Program-made: the position numbers and the translations under genes | Notes under the pieces: model-generated | Database searches by the model: none | What the model saw: only the letters and a program-made list of their open reading frames with translations | What the model was told of the DNA's origin: nothing | From: Fusarium oxysporum f. sp. lycopersici 4287 | Lineage: Eukaryota; Ascomycota; Sordariomycetes; Hypocreales; Nectriaceae | NCBI RefSeq assembly: GCF_000149955.1 | Contig: NC_030989.1 | Span: 2,613,839-2,677,838 of the forward strand | DNA length: 64,000 bases | Reading direction: 5' to 3' | In this document: in pieces, positions 1-11,282 of the stretch | Layout: every line of letters begins with the position of its first letter | Numbering within the stretch: the stretch's first letter is position 1

Positions 1-716
1 GATAGAAGAATTGCTAAAAGAATGGGTGGACGAAATACCCCCAGAGCTTCGTACCAGAGAAGGTATTGATGAGAGGCTATCCCCATTAGCAAGGGATATG
101 ATGGCAAATCTGTGGTCTCGCCATATTGAGACCCGGATCAAGATTCACTCGATATTCACCTTTGAAGATACGTGGATCAATAGAGTGAGGCGGTATCTCT
201 CACCTGCTGTGATAGATGTCAGCGACGACGTTGATGGTGAGGTCAGAAGAGCGGACCTTACACCTCTACCAGCGGGATGGGACGAATGCGTTGGCAATGG
301 TCGAGTTTGTCTGGAATTAATCAGTTCGGCAAAACTGACAGAGTATATCCTATGGTAAGCCTCCCCAAGCTTCTTATACTACTAGTACTGACATAAGTGA
401 TAGGCTTCATACATGCACCGCACTCCCATGTCTGATCCTCATCATAGTCAACATGATCGAGTTTCCCGAGCACGATCTCGTTACGCAGGATCGGAAGCTT
501 TTGGATAGTTGTTTTGTAGTCTTTGAAGATATGATCCAATATTTGCCCAAGGAGCCGTTTAGCACAATATTATCTATCTCTCATCAGCTGGATCGAAGGG
601 CTAAGGGGCAGGTTTACCGCACTTTGCTGATGAAGGGGGATGTATCCCATGAGAATGATTTCCAGATGAGTCCTTCGACTGCGTGGGCACTTTTGGATGA
701 TATCGAGTTTCAGTGA
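1..716 (+). CDS. 3' part of an unidentified protein, open at the left window edge
   Basis: The reading frame is open from base 2 and is interrupted by one intron at 355-403 (donor GTAAGC, branch-like ACTGAC, acceptor TAG). Exons are <1-354 and 404-716, and the frame is kept across the junction. The roughly 222 visible residues are mostly helical. They include charged stretches, a Leu/Ile/Val-rich segment just after the splice site, and an acidic C-terminus ending in ALLDDIEFQ. I see no catalytic motif or zinc cluster. The composition would fit the C-terminal part of a fungal regulator or another large cytosolic protein, but I do not recognise the family. The start lies outside the window. Confidence 0.6.
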
Positions 717-875
717 TGGAAGAACTGACCACTGTTTTGTTGGACTATCTATAGTTGAGTATTATTTCATCACAATGTGTTCAATCATAGCTTATCTTAC
801 AAAAGCATATCAAGGAAACAATTTCATGCAAGCGACATAAGGGTATATCCTAACATCAACGGCTATGATGTAATT

Positions 876-1880
876 CTATGGTATAGCGCCCGCAGTTCCT
901 CTGATAGCCCTCTCGTTCTCCTTCGTCAACTCTACACCAAAATACTTCCACAAAGCTTCTAGTCTCTCTTCCTCCGTCTTGAAAGTCTTTTCCCACTTAG
1001 TCTCTCCACCCTTTCTATACTTGAATAAATTTCCGTCGATGATAAAGGCACCATCAATGACACCACCTACGTTTTTCAAGTTCCTAGCGCTTCCGTCTGA
1101 ATAATCCTCCTTCTCAGAAGTGAACTGCACACTGACAACCTTGAAAGTGAAGAAGCTTGAAGGACTTTTAGAAGGAGACATGTTGAAGACTCGAATATCT
1201 TCAGGCAAAACCTCATAGTCCATGAAGCACCATTGAGGAACCCACTCGCCTCCATCGTGGGATCGATATTCGTATATCCAGAGCTTTTGATTGCTGACAT
1301 TTTGTGCGATAATATCATGCCGCAATCGCATTTGAAAACCGCTTGATCCCTTGTGAATACGTTCATGCTCAACTTCCAACGGTTCAGTCGGATTCCGTGC
1401 CCCAAAGCCAACATCAACGGCATATGTCCTCCCAGCAATATTCACCAAACTGAGGCAATGTGAAGTACCTCCAAATCTCCCAGCATCAGGGTTAAAGACC
1501 CTTGATCCAACCATATATGTATGGAAACCTAGGGAGAGAAGAACCGTGTTGAATAGAGTGTTGTTCTCCATGCAATAACCGCCTCGTTTCTCATTCACGA
1601 TCTTATCGTAGAGATGATCGGCGTTGACGTCGACGATGCGATGCCATGAGTAGTGAAGAGTAAGGTTTTCAAAGGGAACTGTGAGAATTTGTTGTTTTGT
1701 CAAAGTGTCGAGGTAGGACTGTTGATCTTCAGACGAGAGGTTGCTGATGTCGTACTGACGATCAGATGCCGGGAAGGCAATCCGATCGTAGTACTTCTCG
1801 AGCTGAGACTTGCTATATCGAATCCGATCTGCCATATTACAGTTGCCAGAGAAGTTTATACGAGTACCAGACATTTTCAT
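876..1880 (-). CDS. arylamine N-acetyltransferase family protein
   Basis: Single-exon gene of 334 codons. The family moves an acyl group (acetyl, and in some Fusarium members malonyl) from CoA to an arylamine via a cysteine thioester. The complete triad is visible: Cys103 in RGGYC, His141 in TSHCLSL and Asp156 in AVDVGFG. The upstream VPFENLTLHY block is also typical. Family members usually begin close to the segment starting near residue 16 (MADRIRYS), so initiation at that internal ATG is possible. Fusarium has several NAT paralogues, one of them (FDB2) detoxifying benzoxazolinone metabolites; I cannot tell which paralogue this is. It is divergent from the SDR gene at 2601, which may share its promoter. 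Confidence 0.93.
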   Translation of the reverse strand: MKMSGTRINFSGNCNMADRIRYSKSQLEKYYDRIAFPASDRQYDISNLSSEDQQSYLDTLTKQQILTVPFENLTLHYSWHRIVDVNADHLYDKIVNEKRGGYCMENNTLFNTVLLSLGFHTYMVGSRVFNPDAGRFGGTSHCLSLVNIAGRTYAVDVGFGARNPTEPLEVEHERIHKGSSGFQMRLRHDIIAQNVSNQKLWIYEYRSHDGGEWVPQWCFMDYEVLPEDIRVFNMSPSKSPSSFFTFKVVSVQFTSEKEDYSDGSARNLKNVGGVIDGAFIIDGNLFKYRKGGETKWEKTFKTEEERLEALWKYFGVELTKENERAIRGTAGAIP

Positions 1881-2600
1881 CAGTTCTAGGACTATTTATT
1901 TAATTGTTCTAACGTCGGTTATGGGATTTGTCATCAGTCATCGGGCGGCTATGGGAGTCGGCTTTTGGTGACTCCCAATGTGGATCATGTTGATAATAAT
2001 GAGGTCATTGGCCAATTAAGAATGTGACGCTATTGAAGCTGAACCACGACATCGTGGCCTGGCCATGACCCGGAGCATGTTCATATAAACGTTCTGTTGT
2101 CAATGTTAAGTAAGCATGTAGTGTACCATAGCTATAAAACGCCATTGGTTACGAGCTTAACGGTTTTCACCGTTATTGAAACTTAGATAACATAGGCAGA
2201 CTGATCTATAGAAAGTTGGGGACGATGGACATGGCCGAGATATTGATAGGCCTGCAAAACTGAAATGAACATAAAAGAGTGATTGGGTAAGATATTAAAT
2301 ATTATTTCTTCATCGGCAAACCAATGCGCAGAATATCATACCGTTCCGGAGTACGAATGCCTGGGAGTTCCGCGGAACTCCGACCTACCCGGAACTCCAG
2401 TCAACTCCGCCAAGCGAAAGGATTCACTGATGATATTGTAGCTCATACCAGGAAAGCCATAGAATTGTATTGATATAAATAATGCAAGAGTCACTCTGTA
2501 ATTATGATAATTCTCTCTATCCAAGTTCATTAGCAACCTTGGCGTGATAGTATATGATCCTCCGAAGCTATCACGGCAGCTCACGACTTACACCATCAAC
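1881..2600. other. divergent promoter region between NAT and SDR genes
   Basis: No credible coding frame. It holds the presumed promoters of two divergent genes and, at 2341-2400, a cluster of CGGAAC/GTTCCG-type half-sites including a perfect palindrome (listed separately). Confidence 0.6.
2364..2381. promoter_or_regulatory. perfect 18-bp palindrome, candidate operator
   Basis: GGAGTTCCGCGGAACTCC is its own reverse complement. A further copy of the half-site CGGAACTCC lies at 2390-2398, and a related GTTCCGGAGT at 2343-2352. The CCG/CGG core fits binding by a dimeric Zn2Cys6 factor. The sequence shows the symmetry; the regulatory role is inferred from its position between divergent genes. 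Confidence 0.45.
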
Positions 2601-3623
2601 ATGACGGGAACAATCATCATAACCGGTGCCAATGGCTCTCTCGCCCTTGCTTACATATCGCACCTCATAAAGATCCACCCATCATATACCATCCTCGCAA
2701 CAGTCCGCGATGCATCTCCCTCCGACCCCAACACCGCCCAACTCTCATCCCTCCTCTCATCACACCCCAAATCCTCCATCGAAGCTCTCGACCTCTGTCT
2801 TCTCTCCAACGTAAGAGGCTTCTCTGAAAACACAGCAAAGCGTGTAGCTACTGGAGAAATACCACCTATAAAAGCTATCATCTGCAACGCTTTCACCATG
2901 TCTGTGTCAGAGCAGGTTTATACTCCCGATGGTTTTGAAAGAACATTTCAGGTTAATCATTTATCTCATTTTGTATTTGTGCTAAAGTTGATTGGGAGGA
3001 TGGCGAGTGATGGGAGAATCGTGATGCTTGGTTCGGATACGCACTATACAACTCGTTCGCATCCGCTGTTTAGACAACGACCTGGTATTCCAGAGGATAC
3101 TGAGCTTTTAGTCAAGCCGTTGCCTGATAAGAAAGGGAAGGAGTATGATGGAGGATTTCATCGGTATGGAAACTCGAAGTTGGCGAATATCATGTTCATG
3201 CACGACCTCAACGCCAAGCTCGAGAAGGTAAGCCTATGCCACTGTCTCAACATCATCAAGCTGACATATTAGAACCCCAAACTCTCTGGCATTACAGCTA
3301 TAGCAATGGACCCTGGCGGCATGGTCGATTCCCGTGCGCACAGGATTCAGACGCCGTTTATGCGGTTTGCCTTTAGTCTTGTACTTATATCACTCCCTGT
3401 TCTTCGCCACTTCACCGATACTATGAGATCAGCGGCACAATCAGGTCGAGAGCTAGTTGAGTTGAGCGTTGGTGAGAGATTCAAGGGCGCGAAAGGATAT
3501 TTCATGGGTGCCAGGCGAGAGGAAGAGGATATTGCATGTAAGGATGTCCATAAGAGGGAGCTGTTGTGGAATGCTTGCTGGAAGTGGGCTGGGATGAAGG
3601 AGGAAGAAACTGTTTTGTTCTGA
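2601..3623 (+). CDS. short-chain dehydrogenase/reductase
   Basis: Exons 2601-3227 and 3273-3623 (intron 45 nt, GTAAGC...CTGACATATTAG) give 325 residues. The start at 2601 places the nucleotide-binding loop (ITGANGSLA) at the N-terminus as usual for SDRs; an in-frame ATG at 2544 would add 19 unlikely residues. The NNAG-equivalent is CNAF, the active-site serine region is VMLGSD, and the catalytic Tyr/Lys pair is in HRYGNSKLANI. The layout resembles the 3-ketosteroid-reductase / retinol-dehydrogenase-like branch of SDRs, but the substrate cannot be read from sequence. It is divergent from the NAT gene, suggesting possible co-regulation. Confidence 0.88.
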
Positions 3624-4005
3624 TGACGTTAAGGTTTGGGGTTTGTATGGCTGGGGGTCTGTATAAGGCATCAAGAGGGTGATGTCTTTCTGCTATAGTG
3701 CTGCAAGACCAGAAGGAAGATATGATCAGCGGCAAATAAATTGCATGGAAGAACGAACACAGACGAAGCAATGGCCGATGGATGGAAGCAAGAGCTACAC
3801 TACAGATTGAAGGCAGCAAATACTGTCATAAGTATGATCATAAAATATCGAGTCTCAATTTCTATATTCAAGTCTACAGGACCCATGTACACCTAATCAC
3901 CAAACATACCGAAACAGAAAACGCCCTCTAAGAGCCATGAATGAACGCCATAGCGCTTTAGTACAACTGCAATCTGTTAGTATCACACCTTCAGCAGTAA
4001 TTAAG
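3624..4005. other. intergenic, between convergent genes
   Basis: The 3' flanks of the SDR and the CAS1-type gene meet here. I see no further gene or notable structure. Confidence 0.6.
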
Positions 4006-6700
4006 TCACCTTACCCAGTTGAGCAGCCACATCACTCCAAGGATGGCTGCAACGCGCATGTGAAGGCCAGTCGTAACAGACTTGGCAAAGTCTTTTGCGC
4101 GGTCCAAGTGGACGTTGTTGAGCATGGGCATGTTCTCCCATACAGGCTCAACAATCTTCAGCTCGCCCTCATCTTCATCATCTTCCACAATCTCTGGCAT
4201 GCCTTGCTTTGGCTTAGCCTCACCGAGAATGAGTTTGACAATCTTGCCGGATGCTTCGGCGACCAGGTGGCTGACCCAGAAGAAGATGGGGACAATGACT
4301 GCGAGATCTCGCCATCGGTCATTGAGGAGACTGGCATCGCCCTTGAAGATATCCAAGAGTAGGACGCCCTTCGTGTCAGCGGCCAGGAAGACGTGGAACT
4401 GCAGGATGAATGTCTCGAGAGAGCATCGACCGAGCCACGCCGCGGCGGTAGAGTAGTAGTTCCTCATGGTAGCAGTAGCGTTTCGGAGAGCGATGAAGGC
4501 AAGAATAGGCACCGCCGCAATGACCGGGTGCATCATGATATAGGCCTTTCTGTCGCCAATGTATGTGCAGAGGTAAGCATAGCCAAGGATTGACAGGGCG
4601 GAAGGAATGATGGCAGCTTTGTAGTTGGTGTACCAAGCAGAATCACGCTCGAGTCGCTGTTGCGCGACACCAGCAAGCATGCCCACAAACACAATGGCTC
4701 CATCAAGGGTGACTCTGAACATCCACTCGTCGAGGTTCCACTTGATGCGGAAGACGACATCGAGGATTGCGAAAGCCCATTGGGTGAGTGGGGTGAAGTT
4801 GAGAATGACTGTAACGATGATGAAAGACACAAAGATCTTGCTCGTGACGATCTTGACACTATCGTTGAAGCCGGAGCAGATAGCCATGGTGGCATAGACG
4901 ACCATGAACCAGAAGCTGACAAGAGGCGCAAAGTAGTAAAACATGTAGTCAGTTCCCATGACGTAAGGAAGGGCACAGCTCAAGATGTTCAGGCGCAGCA
5001 TGACACTTGCAATGCGACGGAATGAAAAGTCCTTCTTGGAGAGGAAGTAGATGGTATGTCCGTATCCAGTCTGGAACAGGTAGGCAGCGACAAGCAATCG
5101 GATGAAGATGTAGATGGGAAGATCACGAATTGCACCAGTCCAGTGGTAAACAAGAATGGCAGCCTGCATCCAACCCTTCCACTCTTCAGTCTGATCTCTT
5201 GAGAGGGCAGACCAGAGTGTCACGAAGACTACAAGCAGCCCCGCGATTGCGATTGATGGACGAACATCACCAAAAACATCGCGCAAACGATGAAGAAGAG
5301 AAGCTGCAGCCATGATGGTGCTGCCAAGAACAGTCTTCAACAATTACCGGTGCTTATATCGCCGAGCGCTGAAGCTGTTGGTTCACCCTTGGAGAACAGA
5401 TGGGTACGGTCGGCAGCGAAACAGTAGAGAAGAGAGACAGCAAACATGCCAACCTTCATGTCGAGCCACTTGATCTCAATGGATGAAACAAGAGTGATGC
5501 CCTCGTAGCAGATGCACGCAATGACGTAGAGAGTAGCGAGGCCGAGAATGGCAATCTGAACCCATGGCCGCGAGCCGTAATCTGTGCAGCAGGTTCGAGT
5601 GTAGGGATATCCGTTCATTCGATCAAGCTTGGCGTTGCATCGGGCATTGAGCAGAATGTTGGCTTTGATCTCAGCGACGGTGTCAATGACGTGAAAGCCA
5701 GTCTGGGTTCTGTCGACAATAGCCTCGGGCTGATTGAGTGAGAGTTGAGGGAATGCTCGGAGCAGACGGAGGTTATGCTCCTCTTCCTGGCTGTACATGA
5801 CTTTGTCAATGTTTTCGACTTCGCCCTTGTGAATACCCTTAGGTCCAGTGCGGTACTCGGGAAGTTCATTGTAGTATGGAGGTGCGACGGGGGCGAGGAA
5901 GACTTCATTACCAATGCCTTCGACAGGGTCCATTGGTCCTGTACCGAATTTGGTGAGGTCTCCAAAGTGGAGGATGTCGGTGATGTTGTCCAGAGCCTCG
6001 GCGAATCGCTTGTCAGACTCATTGGCGAACCAGTTACCAGCGAACCAAGCACCAGCGCCCAGCATGATAAGACCAGGATCGGAGCCATGATGCTTTTCTT
6101 TTCGCTTCGCTTTCTCTTCAGCCGACTCCTTGACCTGGCTATGCTTGTGCTTGTCTTCGCTGATTCGCTCGAGCTGTTCTCGTAGAGGGTGGCCTGGTTG
6201 GGTATGGTAAAACGGGTTCCAGATGTGCAGCATTCGGACGCCATTGAAGGTTGTGTTGTAGCTTTGGTGAGGCTTGGCCTTCTTGCGACTTTTTATGGCC
6301 CTCTTACGATCCAACTAATTACCAGTCAGTAGCAGAACAATGCGCGGATGCGGGCATGATTTACCAATCGCGCAGTGCCCCAGTATATCTGTCGTGTCGT
6401 CGAGTCGCCGGAAAAGACCAAATGGCGATCCCCCATGCAATCCTTTATGTCCTGCGCCGTGTAATGATGCAACATGCATCCATCAGGCTGCCAATTCGTG
6501 AATGGCTTCCTCGCACCCTTCTCATCCGGAGCATGGATCCAGCTGCCATTTCGTTCACTCTCGCCCAGCAGCGCTCTACATCGATACGGATCATCTGAAG
6601 GATAGACATTGTGAAAAGCCAACGAGCCCAGCAAGACCAGACAAAAGACGATTGGAAGAAATCTCGCCGCAAAGCCCATGGGCCGCGATGGTTCCGACAT
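4006..6700 (-). CDS. CAS1-type polysaccharide/sialate O-acetyltransferase (10-TM acyltransferase)
   Basis: Exons 6700-6365, 6314-5348 and 5303-4006 give about 866 residues, the usual length for CAS1/CASD1 proteins. Residues 12-30 form a signal-anchor helix. The luminal GDSL-like domain carries the nucleophile motif FSGDSTTRQ (GDS at 98-100). The C-terminal half is a multi-pass membrane acyltransferase with the conserved LSRDQTEEWKGWMQ segment at its start. The family O-acetylates cell-surface glycans in the Golgi, e.g. capsule glucuronoxylomannan in Cryptococcus. The second intron is only 44 nt. At the 3' end a GTAAGG and a TACTAAC-like branch (about 3975-4010) allow an alternative last exon giving a slightly different C-terminus. 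No acetyl-CoA transporter is encoded nearby. Confidence 0.92.
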
Positions 6701-8094
6701 GATGTAAGAGAATGTGGTTATGCGTCGGGCAAAGGTCAAGAGCCTGCGAAGTGACGAGATGAGAAGATAAAGGGCTCTCTTGGCCTTGGACAAGTATGAA
6801 GACAAATTCTGGTGGCGTAAGAAGGATGATGTCCCATGCTTCATCCCCTGAGGCCGTTGGGGCATGATAGTATGAACTAACGACAAGCCTAGATTGAGTG
6901 TGTGTCCAAAAGCAGTTGGGTTGGGCAGAAGAAAAGGAGAGACAAGAGCTAAAAGCCACGGGGAAAAATGGGTAGCAAGGCGATTCAGAGAGTGATCAGC
7001 AAAGGAGAAGGAATGAATGAGCAGAAAGAATACCTAGGGCAGTAAACGAAAAAAGAAAAGAAAAGAAAAGAAAGAGAGACAGAGTAAAACAGGCCGATGA
7101 TGATATTGTACGAAAATGCAGTGTCACCTCTCACAACGGCCACGGACACGGAAGGCAAGATACTACTTATTACACAGACATTTCGACCCCTAGAAAAGAA
7201 CCCCTCAGCGGAACAAGAATCCCACTTGCCAGGTCCCCTCATCTCTAAACCTCATGTCAAGCTCAGTAGTTTATTGCTAGTCTCCGTCCGTTGCAGCACG
7301 GACATGGCACTACAGCTCAATAGCCAGCGCCACGCAATAAAGCACCCCTGACTAAAGAAGCAAGACAGCGCCTGTACTCCGCCAAAATAACAAGCTTTTT
7401 CCACTCCCGTGTCAATTTTTTCTTCAGTGTTAAGATTAGGTTGGAAAAGTCAATCGCGTGCGTGGCCTGTTTCCCCACTGATCAAAAGGAGTAATTACAT
7501 ATGGATAATATTAACCTTATAAATTAAATAAAAACTCAATCAATTTGTTTGCCTGAATGTTTATTGCCGGTTTGCTTGCCGCGTGTCAACCCTTGGACAC
7601 ATCCAGTGATTGCCCTGATCTTCAAGGACAGATATGTACAGTAGGGGATACATAGCTTATGCATCTACCTATTCCCCGTCTCGTCTCTTTTGGGTGGCGA
7701 ATCTGATACAAGTGTCGCACTGATCGATCTGACATTTTTGTTTGTCTGTTGTTTTGAGTTACAGAGCGTTACACATTTCCGTCATGATTCAACTGCCGGA
7801 GGATTGAAGCTTGACATTCAACGAGAGGCTGTGATTTGATGGTTTGGCGCTGCTCAGAAATGGTAGGGTGACACTGAAGGGTCCTGTAGGGAAATCGTTT
7901 CAGGGCTTGATTGATTGACAGGCCCGGGGACGGAGCCGGCACAGCTGGGGCCCCGCATCGGCGTGAGCTTCCGATCGGCTTTGATCAGCGACCGGCACAT
8001 CCTAGATTGCCAGATAAATAGCATCGTTTTCAGTACTTTATCATGAATGACTATCAGTAATTAACTAAAAAACCCAAGTGATAATCTGCTCAAA
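6701..8094. other. intergenic, promoters of CAS1-type gene and racemase-family gene
   Basis: No supported gene. The stretch near 7050-7085 is an AAAAG-rich purine tract, that is a pyrimidine tract on the strand of the CAS1-type gene, typical of fungal promoters. Around 7910-7960 there is a short GC-rich block. Several ORFs here lack coding character. Confidence 0.5.
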
Positions 8095-9117
8095 ATGTCA
8101 TTCTGGATTGAGACAGAAGACTGGCACACTGCCGGCGAACCTTTCCGCATCGTCCAAACCCTCCCGTCAGGCCATCTACCCGATGGCGAAACTGTCGCTC
8201 AACGTCGCTTCACTGTTATTAACACTCCCAATCACCCTCTTGATCAACTCCGACAATCTCTATGCCATGAACCACGTGGCCATGCAGATATGTACGGTGG
8301 TTTTATTACGCCGCCAAATGATCTCGGTGCTCATTTCGGCGTCTTGTTCTGGCACAAAGATGGCTTTTCAACGGCATGTGGGCATGGGACCATAGCTTTG
8401 GGGTATTGGGCTGTCACAAAGGGTCTTGTTAAAGCGCCTGAAAATGGGAGTGTTGATGTCGTTATTGACGTTCCTTCTGGGAGAGTTACCGCGGAGATTG
8501 CTGTGAAGGACGGCAAGCCGGTTCATGGCGACTTTATCAACGTCAAGAGCTACCAGATTGCCAAGGACTTATCTGTCGATCTTCCATCACGGGGTGTTGA
8601 TGTCAAGGTCAATCTCTCATTCGGCGGAGCTGTCTACGCTACCATCGACGCTGCTCAGCTGGGCCTCAAGGTTGAACCAAGCCAGTACATCAACTTCATC
8701 AATATTGGGCGCGAGATCAAAGCTTCTCTAGGCACAAGAGCACACTACGACACATACGATCTATACGGCGTCATATTTTTCAATGACCAAGGCACTGGAC
8801 CAGCTGGAGAGGTACTCCAGCGCAACGTTACTGTCTTTGCAGATGGACAGATCGATCGCTCACCTTGTGGCTCAGGCACAGCTTCAAGAGTAGCAGTACT
8901 TCTCGCAGAAGGAAGATTGGGTGTTGGAAAGTCGAAGCTTCTGCACCGATCGATTATTGATACAGTATTTGAAGCTGATATTGTCTCTGAGGAGGAGAGC
9001 CCTGTCGAATTCCCGGCTTGTATTCCGAGAGTGAGAGGAGCTGCTAATTTGGTTGGGAGGATGAACTTCTTCATTGATCCAGAGGACATAGTTTTTCCTG
9101 GGTTCCTTCTAAGATGA
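8095..9117 (+). CDS. proline racemase / hydroxyproline epimerase family enzyme
   Basis: Intronless, 340 residues. The family interconverts or dehydrates proline and hydroxyproline isomers with two acid/base residues. Both catalytic cysteines are present: Cys95 in STACGHGT and Cys258 in RSPCGSGT. trans-3-hydroxy-L-proline dehydratases of the same family have Thr in place of the first Cys, so two-Cys chemistry (racemase or 4-hydroxyproline 2-epimerase) is favoured; substrate is inferred only. The MYGGF motif near residues 66-70 is also conserved in the family. The ATG at 8095 has A at -3. It is convergent with a Zn2Cys6 regulator, which is divergent from a flavin amine oxidase, a grouping that fits imino-acid catabolism. 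Confidence 0.9.
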   Translation: MSFWIETEDWHTAGEPFRIVQTLPSGHLPDGETVAQRRFTVINTPNHPLDQLRQSLCHEPRGHADMYGGFITPPNDLGAHFGVLFWHKDGFSTACGHGTIALGYWAVTKGLVKAPENGSVDVVIDVPSGRVTAEIAVKDGKPVHGDFINVKSYQIAKDLSVDLPSRGVDVKVNLSFGGAVYATIDAAQLGLKVEPSQYINFINIGREIKASLGTRAHYDTYDLYGVIFFNDQGTGPAGEVLQRNVTVFADGQIDRSPCGSGTASRVAVLLAEGRLGVGKSKLLHRSIIDTVFEADIVSEEESPVEFPACIPRVRGAANLVGRMNFFIDPEDIVFPGFLLR

Positions 9118-9241
9118 ACGTATTGCAAAGAGTAAGAGAAAATTGTCTCAGAAATGGCAGATTCCATCATTATTCATTAGTATATAAAAACGCTACCATA
9201 ACCCATATCATGCGCTTTTATACAATCTTTTCCCAGTCCAT

Positions 9242-10906
9242 CTATGCCAAATTCAGATTTTGTGTATACGGACTCACGAATGTGTTCCAATCATTCAAAT
9301 CCCCAGTAACCAAAACCGGTGAATCCTTTTGGGTATGCAAATCTCTCATGCGCCAGACTTTGAGAATCACCGCTTTTGTTCTCTCAACATTCGCCAACGT
9401 CAAGCCTACCATGGCATCAAGAGTCTCCAATACAAGCTGTCTTCCAGATAGAAATGTGCCTTGATCACCGTGAGCGAAGATCTTGTCATCGTTCAAGGGA
9501 TCTAGTTCCACGGCTGCGACGAATAGGGGGAACAGAAGTCCTGCGGCGCTGCCTTGTTGAATAAGACTGTGAATGCTATGCAGGACCTTGATGACAAGCT
9601 GTGAGACCTGTGGGGTAGAAGGATCCGCATCTCGAAGCAGACAGTGAAAGTATATCTGCACCGAAGTCTTCTTCAGATCGACACATCGTCTGACATTCTC
9701 ATCCATCGCCTCAACAACGGTGATATTGGAGCTCACAAGGGTCAGCTCCCTATCAAGCTCCTCGACTTGGATCTCATAGTCTCCTTGAGACATATCTCGG
9801 GTTCTTGTCCTTGCCAGTTCAGTAATCTTGAAAATCACAGATGCCATGGCCGGACTGCAACCCATCCATGCATCGATATCCTCTGTATGATCCGGTCTTT
9901 GCCAATATTCCAGGCCAAAAATAGGTGAATTTCCACAAGCTGTTCTGCTGATGACATCTTGAAAAGCAAAGTATCGCTCTGAGAACGCAGCAAGACTTCC
10001 AAATGCCGAGTTCTTACTCGACGGAAGTGCAAGTTGTTGGCGTTTTCGCATGAAATCTTGACTTGCCCTCAGGTGGAAGACCCATCGATAGTCGCCGTTA
10101 TCAAGGATTTCGTAAAGACAGAGAAACATCATTGTGGCAGGAACTTGAGGATCCAGTATGACGTCTGCCGTGACGTCTGGAGATCGAATCCTTTGTAGAA
10201 GACCGGTTAAGGCTTTGCCTTTCATCTTCATTGCTGTGCGTGTCCATGATGGATCTGTGATGCTTCGATGTCGAGCAGAGAATGCAAGAACAGATTGGAC
10301 GAGAAGATCTTGCCCAGCATGGGTGAATAGAGGAGCGACCATGCTTGCGAAAGGTGATGAGAGTTGTGAAGAAGGTGTTGTGAGAGGACATAACCGTAGG
10401 AGATAGTATTCGAAAAGGCTCGTTTCAAAGGTGCTCAGTGTAGGGAATGATGATATTGAGGGTATAAGTCTTGGTGGTGATCGTGACCTCCGAATAAGCG
10501 CTGAAGACAGTTCCGTTTCATCCCTCAACTCCATAGCCTCCCTAACAAGACTCTCTTCATAATTCGGATCATGAACAAAGTCACTATAATAAGTATTGAT
10601 AAAATGTCTCGGCTCAACAGCCCCAAACCCCCAAACCTTTGGCGCATGAACCTGCGGCGGTCGTCTCTGTCTCGCCCCATCCTTACACCAAACACCCTCC
10701 CTCCCAAACGAGAGCCCCTTGGCAGTAAACTCAGCCTCCCATTTTAACTGCAGCGTAGTATTGCACGACAGCCCGCGGGAGACGCAGTTCCGACATGCAG
10801 GCTTAGCTTCGTCGCATTTTACCTTGCGGACCCGGCACGTTTGGCATCCTGACCTTGTTCGTCTCTGGACGGGGCCGGTTTTGCCGGGGGGACGGCGGCG
10901 CGGCAT
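9242..10906 (-). CDS. Zn2Cys6 transcription factor
   Basis: Intronless, 554 residues. The N-terminus is basic, followed by a binuclear zinc cluster with Cys21, 24, 31, 38, 41 and 48 in canonical spacing (C-x2-C-x6-C-x6-C-x2-C-x6-C). The rest resembles the helical fungal-specific regulatory region (fungal_trans_2 type), with a C-terminal block rich in Leu/Val helices. It sits between the racemase-family gene, whose 3' end is 124 bp away, and the flavin oxidase, with which it shares a 376-bp divergent promoter. A local pathway regulator is therefore likely, by inference from position. No intron signals are needed for an open frame. Confidence 0.92.
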   Translation of the reverse strand: MPRRRPPGKTGPVQRRTRSGCQTCRVRKVKCDEAKPACRNCVSRGLSCNTTLQLKWEAEFTAKGLSFGREGVWCKDGARQRRPPQVHAPKVWGFGAVEPRHFINTYYSDFVHDPNYEESLVREAMELRDETELSSALIRRSRSPPRLIPSISSFPTLSTFETSLFEYYLLRLCPLTTPSSQLSSPFASMVAPLFTHAGQDLLVQSVLAFSARHRSITDPSWTRTAMKMKGKALTGLLQRIRSPDVTADVILDPQVPATMMFLCLYEILDNGDYRWVFHLRASQDFMRKRQQLALPSSKNSAFGSLAAFSERYFAFQDVISRTACGNSPIFGLEYWQRPDHTEDIDAWMGCSPAMASVIFKITELARTRTRDMSQGDYEIQVEELDRELTLVSSNITVVEAMDENVRRCVDLKKTSVQIYFHCLLRDADPSTPQVSQLVIKVLHSIHSLIQQGSAAGLLFPLFVAAVELDPLNDDKIFAHGDQGTFLSGRQLVLETLDAMVGLTLANVERTKAVILKVWRMRDLHTQKDSPVLVTGDLNDWNTFVSPYTQNLNLA

Positions 10907-11282
10907 TGGGGGGGAGATGGGACACGGAGCAAAAGTGCCGGGAGACGGAAGAGGATTCTTTTGCTTATGAGAGTGAGTGGTTGATCGTCTGATGGGGATA
11001 GTGGAAAAGCGGGGGGAGTTTTGGAGGAGGAGACGACGCTATGGATGGGGCCATCACCTGATGATAGCGAATGGGCGATTAAACCGGTTTAGATCGGGCC
11101 ACGAGCCAATCAGATGTACAGTGTGAATCAGTGATTCGGCTGGACCTTCGACGACATATCTCGGTTGGACCTTCAATGGAGGCGACAGTATTGGGCATTT
11201 CCTATATCTTTCATGATCCGAGCTGATTATTCCCATTCTTTATCCATTGTATCACTAGCATTGCATTCTCACAATCACTATA
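10907..11282. other. shared divergent promoter of Zn2Cys6 factor and flavin oxidase
   Basis: This 376-bp interval is bounded by two start codons. It contains the perfect palindrome at 11080-11091 and two GGACCTTC direct repeats (near 11142 and 11167). No coding sequence is supported. Confidence 0.6.
11080..11091. promoter_or_regulatory. 12-bp palindrome TAAACCGGTTTA, candidate binding site
   Basis: Perfect dyad with a CCGG core in the middle of the divergent promoter. Zn2Cys6 dimers commonly read CGG triplets, so it could be an autoregulatory or cluster site. The symmetry is seen directly; the function is inferred. Confidence 0.35.

Noticed and set aside
4533..4976. Open frames on both strands within the CAS1-type gene
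   Set aside because: They are shadows of the conserved multi-TM coding exon on the minus strand and show no independent motifs or start context.
9644..9928. Plus-strand ORF within the Zn2Cys6 gene
   Set aside because: It overlaps the regulator's coding exon entirely and has no protein-like features.
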